Below are positions 7,923-15,691 of a stretch of 41,730 nucleotides of DNA, piece by piece. Every line of letters starts with the position of its first letter. Position 1 is the first letter of the stretch. This DNA comes from Streptomycetaceae bacterium (GTDB taxonomy: Bacteria > Actinomycetota > Actinomycetes > Streptomycetales > Streptomycetaceae). Location of the stretch: assembly GCA_019243445.1 (NCBI GenBank), contig JAFAUH010000045.1:1-41730 (forward strand). Direction: 5' to 3'. Both the position numbers and the translations under genes were made by a program. The notes under the pieces are model-generated. The model did no database searches. It was given only the letters and a program-made list of their open reading frames with translations, and was not told the DNA's origin.

Positions 7923-8957
7923 GTGCTAGACATTCATCAACTCAGGGTGCTCTCCGAGATCGCCCGTGTGGGTTCCTACACCGAAGCAGCCAAGTCACTG
8001 GGCTACTCGCAACCCGCTCTTAGCTACCACATGCGCTGCCTGGAACGCACACTGGGGGTACCGCTCACCGTCAAAGTCGGTCGCAGGGCGCAGCTCACGG
8101 ATGCCGCAGTCAGGCTCGCCGAACGGGCTGACGCCGTACTGGGCGGGCTGCGCGCGGTGGAGCAGGAGTTCAAGGCACTGGCCGCCGAGCCTTCCGGGAC
8201 GGTTCGGCTCTCGGCGATCCAAAGTGCCTGCACGGCTCTGGTTCCCGGTGCGATGTCCAGACTGCGGTCCACCTACCCCGCTGTCGAGACGGTGATCAAC
8301 CAGGCGACCTGCACCGGTTCTTACCGTCTATTGCGGTCAGGGCAGACAGATCTGGCCATCATGTGTGATCTCGATTCCCCGGCTCAAACCCATCAGAGTG
8401 TCGCAAGCAGCCCTGGTCTGCTGCGAGTCCCACTGCTCACCGACCGCCGTTGTGTGTTGCTGCCGAGCGACCACCCCCTCGCGGAAAGGCCGACACTCGC
8501 CCTGGCAGACCTGTGCAATGAACGATGGGTTCTGGAACCCAACCGCACCCGGTTCCTCGCCGGCTGTGCCGAGGCAGGATTCACACCAAAGGTCGTCGCG
8601 ACCGCCGACGAGCACGTCACCGTACATTGCCTGGTCGCCGGTCACGTGGGCGTGGCTGCGGCCGACGCGCTCGGCCTTCTCTCGCAGCACGATGCCCGGG
8701 TAGTGGTGCGACCGCTGGACGACTGGCCCGTGCGACACGTCTTTGCACTGCTGTGGCCGGAGATGGCCAAGGTGCCCGCCGTCGCTGCGCTGCTCGAGGC
8801 GATGCGAGCCGAGGTGAAGGAACGATTCTTCACGGCCGGCGAGCACGGTGATCCACAGGCCGGATCGCTCGCCGGACTGGTGACGAGCGCGCCGGAGACC
8901 ACGGAGGCATCGGACGCCGTGGAGACGGCAAACGGCGTGGAAACGGCGGCCCCGTAG
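7923..8957 (+). CDS. LysR-family transcriptional regulator
   Basis: 344 residues. The N-terminal winged helix-turn-helix reads IHQLRVLSEIARVGSYTEAA, then SLGYSQPALSYHMRCLE, the standard LysR DNA-binding domain at residues 3-62. The rest (90-300) is the periplasmic-binding-like effector domain, with typical segments such as LPSDHPLAERP and VVRPLDDWPVRHVFALLWP. The last 40 residues are a loose Thr/Glu-rich tail. I chose the GTG at 7923 because the domain begins there and because a TATAGT element is positioned for leaderless transcription; the open frame reaching back to 7743 adds 60 residues with no family match. It is divergent from the amino-acid permease, which is its likely target. The effector is unknown. 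Confidence 0.85.
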   Translation: MLDIHQLRVLSEIARVGSYTEAAKSLGYSQPALSYHMRCLERTLGVPLTVKVGRRAQLTDAAVRLAERADAVLGGLRAVEQEFKALAAEPSGTVRLSAIQSACTALVPGAMSRLRSTYPAVETVINQATCTGSYRLLRSGQTDLAIMCDLDSPAQTHQSVASSPGLLRVPLLTDRRCVLLPSDHPLAERPTLALADLCNERWVLEPNRTRFLAGCAEAGFTPKVVATADEHVTVHCLVAGHVGVAAADALGLLSQHDARVVVRPLDDWPVRHVFALLWPEMAKVPAVAALLEAMRAEVKERFFTAGEHGDPQAGSLAGLVTSAPETTEASDAVETANGVETAAP

Positions 8958-9041
8958 CAGAATCGCTGCATCGGCGTGATGTACACCACAGACGTGAACT
9001 CCCTATGCCATCGACCACGTCTTACGGGCGTCGTGAGCATG

Positions 9042-9064
9042 ACGGGGTGAGCCTTGTCACCCGT
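9042..9064 (+). terminator. Small hairpin after the LysR gene
   Basis: ACGGGGTGA (9042-9050) can pair with TCACCCGT (9057-9064) with one bulged G and a six-base loop. It lies between the LysR stop and the next start at 9084. It is short, and close to the downstream ribosome site, so it might instead act on translation. Confidence 0.35.
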
Positions 9065-9083
9065 GGCCAGCGGAGGTAGGCCC

Positions 9084-9965
9084 TTGTCCAGACGCCGCAG
9101 GAGCTACTCCGGTGAGAGTGCAAAGTGGCCTCAAGCAGGTGACTTCGCGCATCTCTTCGCCAGCCGAACTCGCACACCGGTCCGGATGTTCCTGCCTGAG
9201 CATCGTTTCTGGCAGAGCCTGGCCGGCGCTGCCGGTGTCCTGGCTGTGCTGACCGGGATCACGGTGGGAATCTCCCAACTGCACCTGAGCAGGGGCGTGA
9301 ACGACAGCCAGTTGCGGACGCTCGGCCTGACTGCAGCACCGGATCAGCAGTCGCAGTCATCCCAAGGGAACGTCGTGCAGCCGCCGGTCGGCGGTGGCCC
9401 CGATGGTGGATCCCCGCAGCCGGCGAGCAGCCAGCCGCCACGCAGTAATGCGGCACCGCCACCGCTTGCCGCGTCGTCGCCACCGACTACGTCATTGGCA
9501 CCCCCAGCAGCCAGTACAACCCAGCACTACACCATTGGGCAGACCAACAACGCACCGCCTGCGAACACGCCCCCTGCACCGCCCACCCCCTCCCTGTCGG
9601 TCCGCAAGGACGTCTACACGGGTGGCAACGGGTCCTGGGCGGAGGACATGGTCGCCCTCACTTCCAACGTGCCGCTCAGCGGACTCAAAATCACTGTGCG
9701 TGTGGCCCAGACCGGCGGCGTGGCCAGTACGGGCACCTGGACCTCACTGTCAGGAAAGGTGAACATCAGCGTGGTTGCCGACAGCAGCGCGGTCAACTAC
9801 CTGCTGACCTTGAATCCCGGCGTCACGCTCCCCCCGGGAACCTATGCCCTCGAAGCCCAGTACAACCACGCCACGGGCAGCCGGGACACCCAGAACGATC
9901 TGTACACCATCACAGCGACCACGGCCGGCTCCGGCACCTCCCAGAGCGCGAACGGCCACTTCTGA
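9084..9965 (+). CDS. Type II membrane protein with proline-rich stalk and extracellular beta-domain
   Basis: Starts at TTG (9084), chosen because GGAGG at 9072-9076 is correctly spaced; 293 residues. The N-terminal 45 residues are cytoplasmic and contain GDFAHLFASRTRTPVRMFLP. One membrane segment follows (FWQSLAGAAGVLAVLTGITV). About 100 residues of Pro/Ser/Gln/Ala-rich stalk come next, and then a C-terminal domain of roughly 110 residues of alternating beta pattern (SVRKDVYTGGNGSW to LYTITATTAG). The gene at 18,724-19,599 is a clear paralogue: GDFAALFARKARLPLRSFMP, the same anchor position and stalk, and the same C-terminal ending (TYTVTATS). That paralogue is linked to the giant-protein genes, so this protein probably belongs to the same machinery. 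I do not recognise the extracellular fold; ligand binding or cell-wall contact is only a guess. Confidence 0.75.
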   Translation: MSRRRRSYSGESAKWPQAGDFAHLFASRTRTPVRMFLPEHRFWQSLAGAAGVLAVLTGITVGISQLHLSRGVNDSQLRTLGLTAAPDQQSQSSQGNVVQPPVGGGPDGGSPQPASSQPPRSNAAPPPLAASSPPTTSLAPPAASTTQHYTIGQTNNAPPANTPPAPPTPSLSVRKDVYTGGNGSWAEDMVALTSNVPLSGLKITVRVAQTGGVASTGTWTSLSGKVNISVVADSSAVNYLLTLNPGVTLPPGTYALEAQYNHATGSRDTQNDLYTITATTAGSGTSQSANGHF

Positions 9966-9991
9966 ACGCAGCCACTTCTGACTGGATCCGC

Positions 9992-10018
9992 AGGCCGCCA
10001 GTACCCAGCTGGCGGCCT
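9992..10018. terminator. Bidirectional hairpin between convergent genes
   Basis: AGGCCGCCAG (9992-10001) pairs perfectly with CTGGCGGCCT (10009-10018) around a seven-base loop. It sits between the stop of the membrane protein (9965) and the stop of the GH13 homologue (10066), where it can serve both strands. Confidence 0.8.
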
Positions 10019-10065
10019 TGCTACATCACCCCGTCTTCCCCTCTCGCCTGCAATGGCGGCTCGCC

Positions 10066-11778
10066 CTATTGACGCCGGGCGTTCCAGCCTTCGCGGAACC
10101 GCGTGGCCGATGTGGACCGGGAGGGCGTGTGCGTCCACAGCCACGCGGCCGAGTTGTTCGGCAGCCACCTGTCACGTGTCATCGGGACGCTTGTGAGCAT
10201 GACCGAGCCCCACTCTCTCGGCAGGAACAGCGGCGCGTCGCCGAAGAGGACGACACACACGACGTCGCCACGTCGGAAGGCAAGCACGTCGTGCCTGCCT
10301 TCCACATCAAGCCAGGTGATCCGGTCGTTCTCGGGACGGAACACCTTCCGGCGCTGCCGCAGCGCGTTCCGGTAGAGGGAGAGTGTGGATGTCTCTTCCT
10401 CCCACTGCTCTTCCACCGTGTACTTGGCAAACCACTCAGGTTGTGGGAGCCACGGTGAGAACGCCGACTTCCCGTGCGAGAAGCCGTAATCGGCTTCCTT
10501 GCCCGACCAGGGCAGCGGCACCCTGCAGCCGTCGCGACCCGGGTCGAGCGCCCCGGAGCGGAACCACGCCGGATCCTGGCGGGCTTCGTCAGGAATGTCG
10601 AGCACCTCCGGCAGACCGAGTTCCTCGCCCTGGTACACATACTGCGAACCGGGCAGGGCGAACAGCAGGAGAGCCGCGGCACGAGCGCGCCGCTCGCCCA
10701 GCGAGACATCCACCGGTCCACGCGGCCGGATCAAGCCGATAACGGGATCCAAGGACCCGTGGTAACCCTGGTGGCGGATGATGCCGTAACGCGTCACCGC
10801 GCGGTGGACGTCGTGATTGGCCAGCACCCAGGTGATGGTGGCGCCGGTGGGACTGATCCCGGCGAAGGCACGGTCGATCGAGAAACGGAACTGGTCGGGA
10901 TTCCAGGGCTGTTCGAGCAGATCGCCGTAGCAGCCCTGGGGCAGTTCGTCCTGCCGCAGATAGGAGGCAAGGTCGATCATCGTTGGTACCGACAGATCGC
11001 CGACCAGGGCGAGTTCGCGCTCTGGCCGGTACTCGTCGATGATGCAGCGCCAGTGCCGGTAGATCTCGTGCACCTCGGGCTGGTTCCAGGCATAGGAGTT
11101 GAAGAAGTCACCATTCCAGTCCGGAAGGGAACTGTGCTTGTACAGCCCGTGCGCAGTGCTGACGTGGAAGCCGTCGATGCCGCGGTCGAACCAGAAACGC
11201 AGGATTCCGTCAAACATGGTACTGACATCGGGATGCCGCCAGTTGAAGTCCGGCTGCCCGGCATCGAACATGTGCAGATACCACTGGCCACTGCATCCGT
11301 CGGGTTCCGTCACTCGCGTCCAGGCCGGATCACCGAACTGCGTACGCCAGTTGTTCGGCGGCAGACTTCCGTCCGCCCCGCGCCCGTCCCGGAAGAGGAA
11401 ACGTTCCCGCTCGACAGAGCCCGGTCCGGCAGCCAAGGCTTCCTGAAACCAGGGGTGCCGGCTGGAGCAGTGGTTGGGCACGAGATCCATCACCACCTTC
11501 AACCCACGGGCGTGGGCCTTTGCCAGGAGGTCGTCGAACTCCTCAAAGTCACCGTAGTCCGGATCGATGCCGGTATGGTCGGCAATGTCGTAACCATGGT
11601 CGTGCTGCGGTGAGGGGTAGCACGGACTGAGCCGGATGCCGTCGACGCCCAGTTCGACGAGGTAGTCCAGACGGGAACGGAGTCCGGCCAGGTCGCCGAT
11701 GCCATCACCGTCGCCATCGGCGAAGGAGCGCAGATAGACCTGATAGATGACGGCATCGCGCCACCAGGGCAGAGTCAC
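10066..11778 (-). CDS. GH13 alpha-glucosidase homologue with degenerate catalytic site
   Basis: 570 residues from a GTG at 11778, supported by GAAAGGACC upstream and by the family's usual opening (LPWWRDAVIYQVYLRSFADG). The alpha-amylase (beta/alpha)8 barrel is clear: region I is DLVPNHCSSRHPWF (residues 98-111) and region IV is WVLANHDVHR with Asp323. Region II, however, reads GFHVSTAHG, where active members have GFRxDxAHG. The nucleophile Asp is thus Ser207 (AGC at 11160-11158) and the Arg is His205. Region III reads VGDLSVP in place of VGExxxP, so the acid/base Glu is Asp261. Everything around these positions is well conserved and the frame is intact. I infer a protein kept for binding or regulation, or one with altered chemistry, rather than a normal alpha-glucosidase. 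It lies downstream of a LacI regulator. No signal peptide is seen, so it is cytosolic. Confidence 0.88.
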   Translation of the reverse strand: MTLPWWRDAVIYQVYLRSFADGDGDGIGDLAGLRSRLDYLVELGVDGIRLSPCYPSPQHDHGYDIADHTGIDPDYGDFEEFDDLLAKAHARGLKVVMDLVPNHCSSRHPWFQEALAAGPGSVERERFLFRDGRGADGSLPPNNWRTQFGDPAWTRVTEPDGCSGQWYLHMFDAGQPDFNWRHPDVSTMFDGILRFWFDRGIDGFHVSTAHGLYKHSSLPDWNGDFFNSYAWNQPEVHEIYRHWRCIIDEYRPERELALVGDLSVPTMIDLASYLRQDELPQGCYGDLLEQPWNPDQFRFSIDRAFAGISPTGATITWVLANHDVHRAVTRYGIIRHQGYHGSLDPVIGLIRPRGPVDVSLGERRARAAALLLFALPGSQYVYQGEELGLPEVLDIPDEARQDPAWFRSGALDPGRDGCRVPLPWSGKEADYGFSHGKSAFSPWLPQPEWFAKYTVEEQWEEETSTLSLYRNALRQRRKVFRPENDRITWLDVEGRHDVLAFRRGDVVCVVLFGDAPLFLPREWGSVMLTSVPMTRDRWLPNNSAAWLWTHTPSRSTSATRFREGWNARRQ

Positions 11779-12298
11779 GGAAAAGGTCCTTTCGTGGGGG
11801 GATTTACGACTCGGAGGCGGCCAATAGACCCTGCCTGGTCGATCTTCGCGCGCCCGGACATGGCCTGGGGAACAGGCTCCCGACGCCCTATTGCTCCCCA
11901 GGTCGTTACCGATTGCGCGAGTCGTACCGGGTAACCAGCCAGCCCGTGCCGACGTTCGATGGCGAACTCGGTGGCGAAGCCAAAGGGGATCTGTGAAGGT
12001 ATGGCGGCGCTGCAGCCGTTGGCACGTGGACGGCAACGGCCATGGGTCGCTACATCCCTTCAACGCTGAAGGATGCGGCTCGCCGCCTGGTCCCCGTGTT
12101 TCCGGATTACGGAGTCCCAGCCTGCAGGGTGCCGACAGTGCACTGTGCCCGGGCCCACCCCACGCGGGACCCCCCGTGCCGTTAGGCACATTGCGCTCCC
12201 GGGCACACTGTGGCTTCACGATTGAATCGAGTTAGCCAACCAGATGATGCGCCCTCGTTCCCCGCACGTCAAGTGCTCGTTACCCGCTGTCTTAAGAT
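11779..12298. promoter_or_regulatory. Leader and spacer between LacI regulator and GH13 homologue
   Basis: The GH13 frame stays open through most of this stretch, but the translation has no family match and I treat it as non-coding. It contains GTTACC (11905-11910) facing GGTAAC (11930-11935), and GTTCG (11954-11958) facing CGAAC (11963-11967); both are possible operators. The leader next to the start shares the 10-mer CGAAAGGACC with the GH28 gene leader. Confidence 0.4.
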
Positions 12299-13357
12299 TC
12301 ACCGCTCCCGCACGGCTTGCTGCGAACCAGGCGCGGAGGTGATGGGCGCGACCGAGGCACGGAGCCGGAGCGGCATCGGGATGCGGTGGCGGACGGGCGC
12401 CAACTGGTCGCTGAGGAGCAGTTCGACCGCCCGGCGGCCAAGGTCGTAGTGCGGGAGGGCGATGCTCGTCAGCCTCGGGCGCAGCCACGAGGCGAGGTCA
12501 CTGTCGTCGAAGGAGATCACGGAGACGTCCTGGGGGACCGACAGGCTCACCTCGGCCAGCGCCTGGTACGCACCCAGTGCCAGTCGGTCATTGCAGCAGA
12601 TCAGGGCGCGGGGACGGTGGCGGGAGAGCAGTTCGCGCAGCTCGCGGTATCCGTCCTGGGGTTGCCAATCGCACTCCACCACCCCGGCGAGGCGCACCCC
12701 GGCGCTGCTCAGCACCGTCTCGATGCCGCTCACCCGCTCGCGCCCGGCGAAAACACCTGAGGGTGTTTCCGGTATGGCGTGACGGCCGCCGAGAACGTAG
12801 ATGCCCTCGCGGTGCCCGGCGCCGAGGAGGGTCTGCGCGGCCAGGCACCCGGCAGCGTACTCGTCCGGGATGACGGACGCTGCCGGGAAGTCGTCCGCAA
12901 GGCAGTTGAGGAGTACGACAGGGTGGTTGCGCAGTGCGGAAGGGGGCGTTACCTCGTGAGTGAACATCGCCGCGTAGACGAAGCCGTCGACTTGCCGGTC
13001 CAGCATCCCCTCGACGAGCCGGGCCTCGGCCACCGGGTCGCCCTGAGTCTCGGCGACAAGCAACACGCGGCCTTGGGCCGTCGCCGCGTCCAGGGCACCG
13101 TGGATCACCTGTCCCGCGTAGGCGGTAGTCGCGATAGTGTCCGAGATCAGGGCGAACGTGCTGGTCACCGAGGTGCGCAGACTCCGTGCGGTCAGGTTCG
13201 GGCGGTATCCGAGCTCGCGCGCCGCCTGGTGGATGCGTTTCTGGGTGGCCTCGGCGATCCGCATATCCGTCCGCCCGGAGAGGACGAACGAGGCAGCGGT
13301 GCGCGACACCCCCGCGCGCCGAGCCACATCGGCCATCGTGACCCGTCGGCTGGACAT
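12299..13357 (-). CDS. LacI-family transcriptional regulator
   Basis: 352 residues from an ATG at 13357 preceded by GAGGAGGG. The N-terminal helix-turn-helix is textbook: VTMADVARRAGVSRTAASFV, then the hinge (RELGYRPNLTARSL). Residues 65-340 form the sugar-binding periplasmic-protein-like domain, with VDGFVYAAMF, VVLLNCLADD, ASVIPDEYAAG, ALICCNDRLALGAYQAL, VSVISFDDSDLASWLRPRLT and the family's ending RLRASVAP. It lies upstream of the GH13 homologue in the same direction and back to back with the small protein and PfkB kinase, so these are its likely targets. A palindrome 49 bases upstream of its start is a good candidate for its own operator. The sugar it senses is not deducible. The open frame extends to 13867, but that extension crosses the operator and has no family match. 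Confidence 0.9.
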   Translation of the reverse strand: MSSRRVTMADVARRAGVSRTAASFVLSGRTDMRIAEATQKRIHQAARELGYRPNLTARSLRTSVTSTFALISDTIATTAYAGQVIHGALDAATAQGRVLLVAETQGDPVAEARLVEGMLDRQVDGFVYAAMFTHEVTPPSALRNHPVVLLNCLADDFPAASVIPDEYAAGCLAAQTLLGAGHREGIYVLGGRHAIPETPSGVFAGRERVSGIETVLSSAGVRLAGVVECDWQPQDGYRELRELLSRHRPRALICCNDRLALGAYQALAEVSLSVPQDVSVISFDDSDLASWLRPRLTSIALPHYDLGRRAVELLLSDQLAPVRHRIPMPLRLRASVAPITSAPGSQQAVRER

Positions 13358-13405
13358 CGTCCCTCCTCGTCTGCGGCACGCGCCTACGGCACGGAGGCCA
13401 CACAC

Positions 13406-13422
13406 TGCTAAACACGTTAGCA
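13406..13422. promoter_or_regulatory. Candidate LacI-type operator
   Basis: TGCTAA (13406-13411), five bases, TTAGCA (13417-13422): a perfect inverted repeat 49 bases upstream of the LacI-family start. Its position suggests autoregulation and possibly control of the divergent genes. Binding by this regulator is inferred. Confidence 0.6.
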
Positions 13423-13575
13423 ACCTCAGTATCGTGGGCCGTCCGTACCTCGTCAAGGACGATCCGTCACCGCCGGACCCATTGGTTACCTCAATGTGCC
13501 TTCGACACACGGAAGTTCCTACTTGCGGAGACTGGCGCATTCCGTGAGTCTCAAGTGGAGTCCACCACCATGTCC

Positions 13576-13611
13576 GGTGGAACGACGGGTGGGACGACCT
13601 GTGGAACGACC
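13576..13611. repeat. Three tandem 12-bp direct repeats
   Basis: The units are GGTGGAACGACG, GGTGGGACGACC and TGTGGAACGACC, with no spacers. They lie between the LacI operator and the start of the small conserved gene. A period of about one helical turn would place copies on the same DNA face, as in binding-site arrays. No function is known. Confidence 0.6.
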
Positions 13612-13632
13612 GGTAAAACCGCCCAGGGATCC

Positions 13633-13668
13633 GGTGCGGTGGCGCGAGGGGACACGCGCCACCGCACC
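13633..13668 (+). promoter_or_regulatory. Strong hairpin upstream of the small conserved gene
   Basis: A perfect 14-bp GC-rich stem (GGTGCGGTGGCGCG at 13633-13646 with its complement at 13655-13668) encloses an eight-base loop and ends 28 bases before the ATG at 13697. No gene ends here on either strand, so an ordinary terminator is unlikely. It could be an attenuator or an RNA element in the leader. Confidence 0.55.
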
Positions 13669-13696
13669 CAGCCCTTATCCATCTCAGGGAGTGCAG

Positions 13697-14170
13697 ATGA
13701 CAGGTCCTGATCCCGCACGCCCAGCGGATTCCCTCCCCGAACCGGCAGCCGCGGCGAACTGGCCGGATGCCGTCCACCAGCCCGGCTCTCCGGGCTTCGA
13801 GCGGTCGGTCAAATCTTGGCTCTTCGACCTCGCGCCGCCCCGGTGCCGGTATGAGGATGTACTGCACCGCCGCACGCTCGAACTTGCCCGACTGGTCCGG
13901 CTACGGCTGGAAGCCGATACCGTAGCCATGCATGGGGGGCTGCGGGCACTGGTGGGGGACCCGGTGCGTACACACGGCGAGTTTTTCGACGCCACCGAAC
14001 TCACCGACCTCTACAGACGTGAGCGCGACCATGCCTGCGACACGCTGGAGCAGGTCAAGCTCGTCGAGCGCTGCCTCACCGAGGTCGGTGACGACCTCCC
14101 CGTACACCGCCATCCGCCGGTGGAAACGGACCGGATCGCCCACATCCCGCCGCAGCGCGCGCCTGGGTGA
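13697..14170 (+). CDS. Small conserved actinobacterial protein of unknown function
   Basis: 157 residues from an ATG with CAGGGAG ten bases upstream. The central part, FERSVKSWLFDLAPPRCRYE and then VLHRRTLELARLVRLRLEAD, is a pattern I recall from small uncharacterised Streptomyces proteins. The remainder is helical and charged (LYRRERDHACDTLEQVKLVE) and the ends look disordered. There are no membrane segments, no signal peptide and no catalytic motif. It is back to back with the LacI regulator and lies ahead of the PfkB kinase on the same strand, 328 bases apart. The open frame reaches back to 13496, but this crosses the repeats and the hairpin, so the later ATG is preferred. Function unknown. 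Confidence 0.6.
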   Translation: MTGPDPARPADSLPEPAAAANWPDAVHQPGSPGFERSVKSWLFDLAPPRCRYEDVLHRRTLELARLVRLRLEADTVAMHGGLRALVGDPVRTHGEFFDATELTDLYRRERDHACDTLEQVKLVERCLTEVGDDLPVHRHPPVETDRIAHIPPQRAPG

Positions 14171-14498
14171 CCGAAGTCTTGAACGGCGGTGTTGCTTAAG
14201 GCTCCGATTTCCGGTTTGCTGCAAGTGGCTGTGCATCAGGGGGAAGTGGAAGACAGTTGCATGCGCACGCCCATCGCCGATGAGCCTGGCGCGACGTGTC
14301 ATATGTTCACGCCTGCGGTTCACCCATGCCGGCCCATCGCCGGTCCAACGATCAGCTCACCCGACCACAAGTCACCGACAAACGGGAGCCCGAACGGCCA
14401 TGTCCGCAGTCGCCGGCGACACGACATCCCGAACTCCGTCCTCCGCCTCATCCCCATCACCGGATGACGGCAGAACACCGGGGAGGAACGCCCTAGGT
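14171..14498. other. Spacer before the PfkB kinase gene
   Basis: No gene supported. It contains an alternative in-frame kinase start at 14400 (ATG with GGGAG upstream), which would add 33 Ser/Pro-rich residues. I found no clear palindrome or terminator here. Confidence 0.4.
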
Positions 14499-15461
14499 AT
14501 GATCACCGTTGTGGGCGAGGCTCTCGTCGACCTCGTCGCCGTCGACGACGGCAGGTACGTACCGCATCCTGGTGGCAGTCCCGCCAACGTCGCGGTGGGG
14601 CTCGCCCGTCTCGGCATCCCGGTACGGATGGGCGCGCGCATCGCCGAGGACGACTTCGGGGCCCTGTTGCGCTCCCATCTGGAAGCGCAAGGCGTCGACT
14701 GCCGCAGCACCATCCATGCCTTGCAGCCGTCGTCTCTCGCCGTCGTGACCAAGACATCCGACGGTCAGCCCAGTTATGACCTGCGCCTGGAGGGCACCTG
14801 CGACTGGCAGTGGAAGCAAACCGAAACCATTGCGCTCCACACGCCGGACATGTGCGCGCTGCATCTGGGCTCGCTCTCAGCAGTCCTTCCTCCCGGTGCC
14901 GACGCGCTGCGCCAGCTCGCCGAGACTGCCCGCACCGATGCGACCATCAGCTACGACCCCAATATCCGATGTTCCGTCATGGACAGCGTCCCCGAGGCTC
15001 GCGAACGCGTCGAGGCACTCATCAGCATCGCCGATATCGTCAAGCTCAGCGACGCTGACCTCGCGTGGCTCAGGCCCGGCACCACTCCTCCGGGCTTCGT
15101 TCGCGAACGCGCCCGCGCCGGCGCCCCCCTCACCGTGGTGACCTGCGGTGCCGGCGGAGCCGTCGGCGCGGCGCCGCAGACTGGCATCCTGCACTCTCCT
15201 GCGCAGCGTGTCACCGTGGCGGATACCATCGGTGCAGGCGATTCCTACCTCAGCGCGCTGCTCTTCGGACTGCACCGCCGCAAGCTGCTCGGTGCCGAAC
15301 GGCGAGAAGCACTCTCCGCCATGACCACAGACGAGCTGTTCCGCCTGATGGAACAGGCCGCCTGCGCCGCCGCCTTGACGTGTTCCACTCCGGGGGCCAA
15401 CCCGCCGACTCTGAAGGAACTCAATCGCGCACTGGCGGCCCGCAGGTGCCGGACCCTGTAG
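14499..15461 (+). CDS. PfkB-family sugar kinase, fructokinase-like
   Basis: 320 residues from the ATG at 14499, where the family fold starts (MITVVGEALVD); GGAGG lies about 12 bases upstream. PfkB signature 1 is present as GGSPANVAVGLARLG (about residues 25-39). Signature 2, which carries the anion hole and catalytic Asp, is DTIGAGDSYLSALL. Residues between them, such as SYDPNIR and KLSDADLAWL, match the ribokinase/fructokinase class. It would phosphorylate a monosaccharide or a related substrate with ATP in the cytosol; fructose is the usual guess for this subgroup but is not proven. The LacI regulator and the GH13 homologue next door suggest a sugar-responsive unit. The hairpin at 15591-15629 closes it. 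Confidence 0.85.
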   Translation: MITVVGEALVDLVAVDDGRYVPHPGGSPANVAVGLARLGIPVRMGARIAEDDFGALLRSHLEAQGVDCRSTIHALQPSSLAVVTKTSDGQPSYDLRLEGTCDWQWKQTETIALHTPDMCALHLGSLSAVLPPGADALRQLAETARTDATISYDPNIRCSVMDSVPEARERVEALISIADIVKLSDADLAWLRPGTTPPGFVRERARAGAPLTVVTCGAGGAVGAAPQTGILHSPAQRVTVADTIGAGDSYLSALLFGLHRRKLLGAERREALSAMTTDELFRLMEQAACAAALTCSTPGANPPTLKELNRALAARRCRTL

Positions 15462-15590
15462 CGTCCGCCAGGGGTAACACGCATATTCCTTCTTGCCACG
15501 GATTTCACATGGGCGAGCTTTCCCGGTAGTTGGTGTTCCATCGTTCGCAACCGCAGAGCGCTGATAGGCCGAGGCTTTCCCCCTGCGCCT

Positions 15591-15629
15591 GTGGCCCGGC
15601 GTACCGCTCGGTGCAGTATGCCGGGCCAC
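15591..15629. terminator. Hairpin between convergent kinase and polygalacturonase genes
   Basis: GTGGCCCGGC (15591-15600) pairs with GCCGGGCCAC (15620-15629) across a 19-base loop. It lies in the 227-bp gap between the kinase stop at 15461 and the GH28 stop at 15689. Confidence 0.65.
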
Positions 15630-15664
15630 GGGGGTGATCCTGCCTCAACGGACTTAACGCCTTG

Positions 15665-15691
15665 GCAGACTTAGCAGACTTAGCGGACTTA
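15665..15691. repeat. Three 9-bp repeats at the GH28 stop codon
   Basis: GCAGACTTA, GCAGACTTA and GCGGACTTA in tandem. Read on the minus strand in the GH28 frame, each unit supplies a TAA, so the natural stop is followed by two further in-frame stops nine bases apart. Confidence 0.6.

Noticed and set aside
11779-12219. N-terminal extension of the GH13 homologue
   Set aside because: Family members start at LPWWRDAVIYQVY, and a ribosome site fits the GTG at 11778. The extension has no family match.
13358-13867. N-terminal extension of the LacI regulator
   Set aside because: The helix-turn-helix starts right after the ATG at 13357, which has a strong GAGGAGGG site; the extension runs through the operator.
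13932-14498. N-terminal extension of the PfkB kinase
   Set aside because: It overlaps the small conserved gene in another frame and adds no kinase motif. A start at 14400 remains possible.
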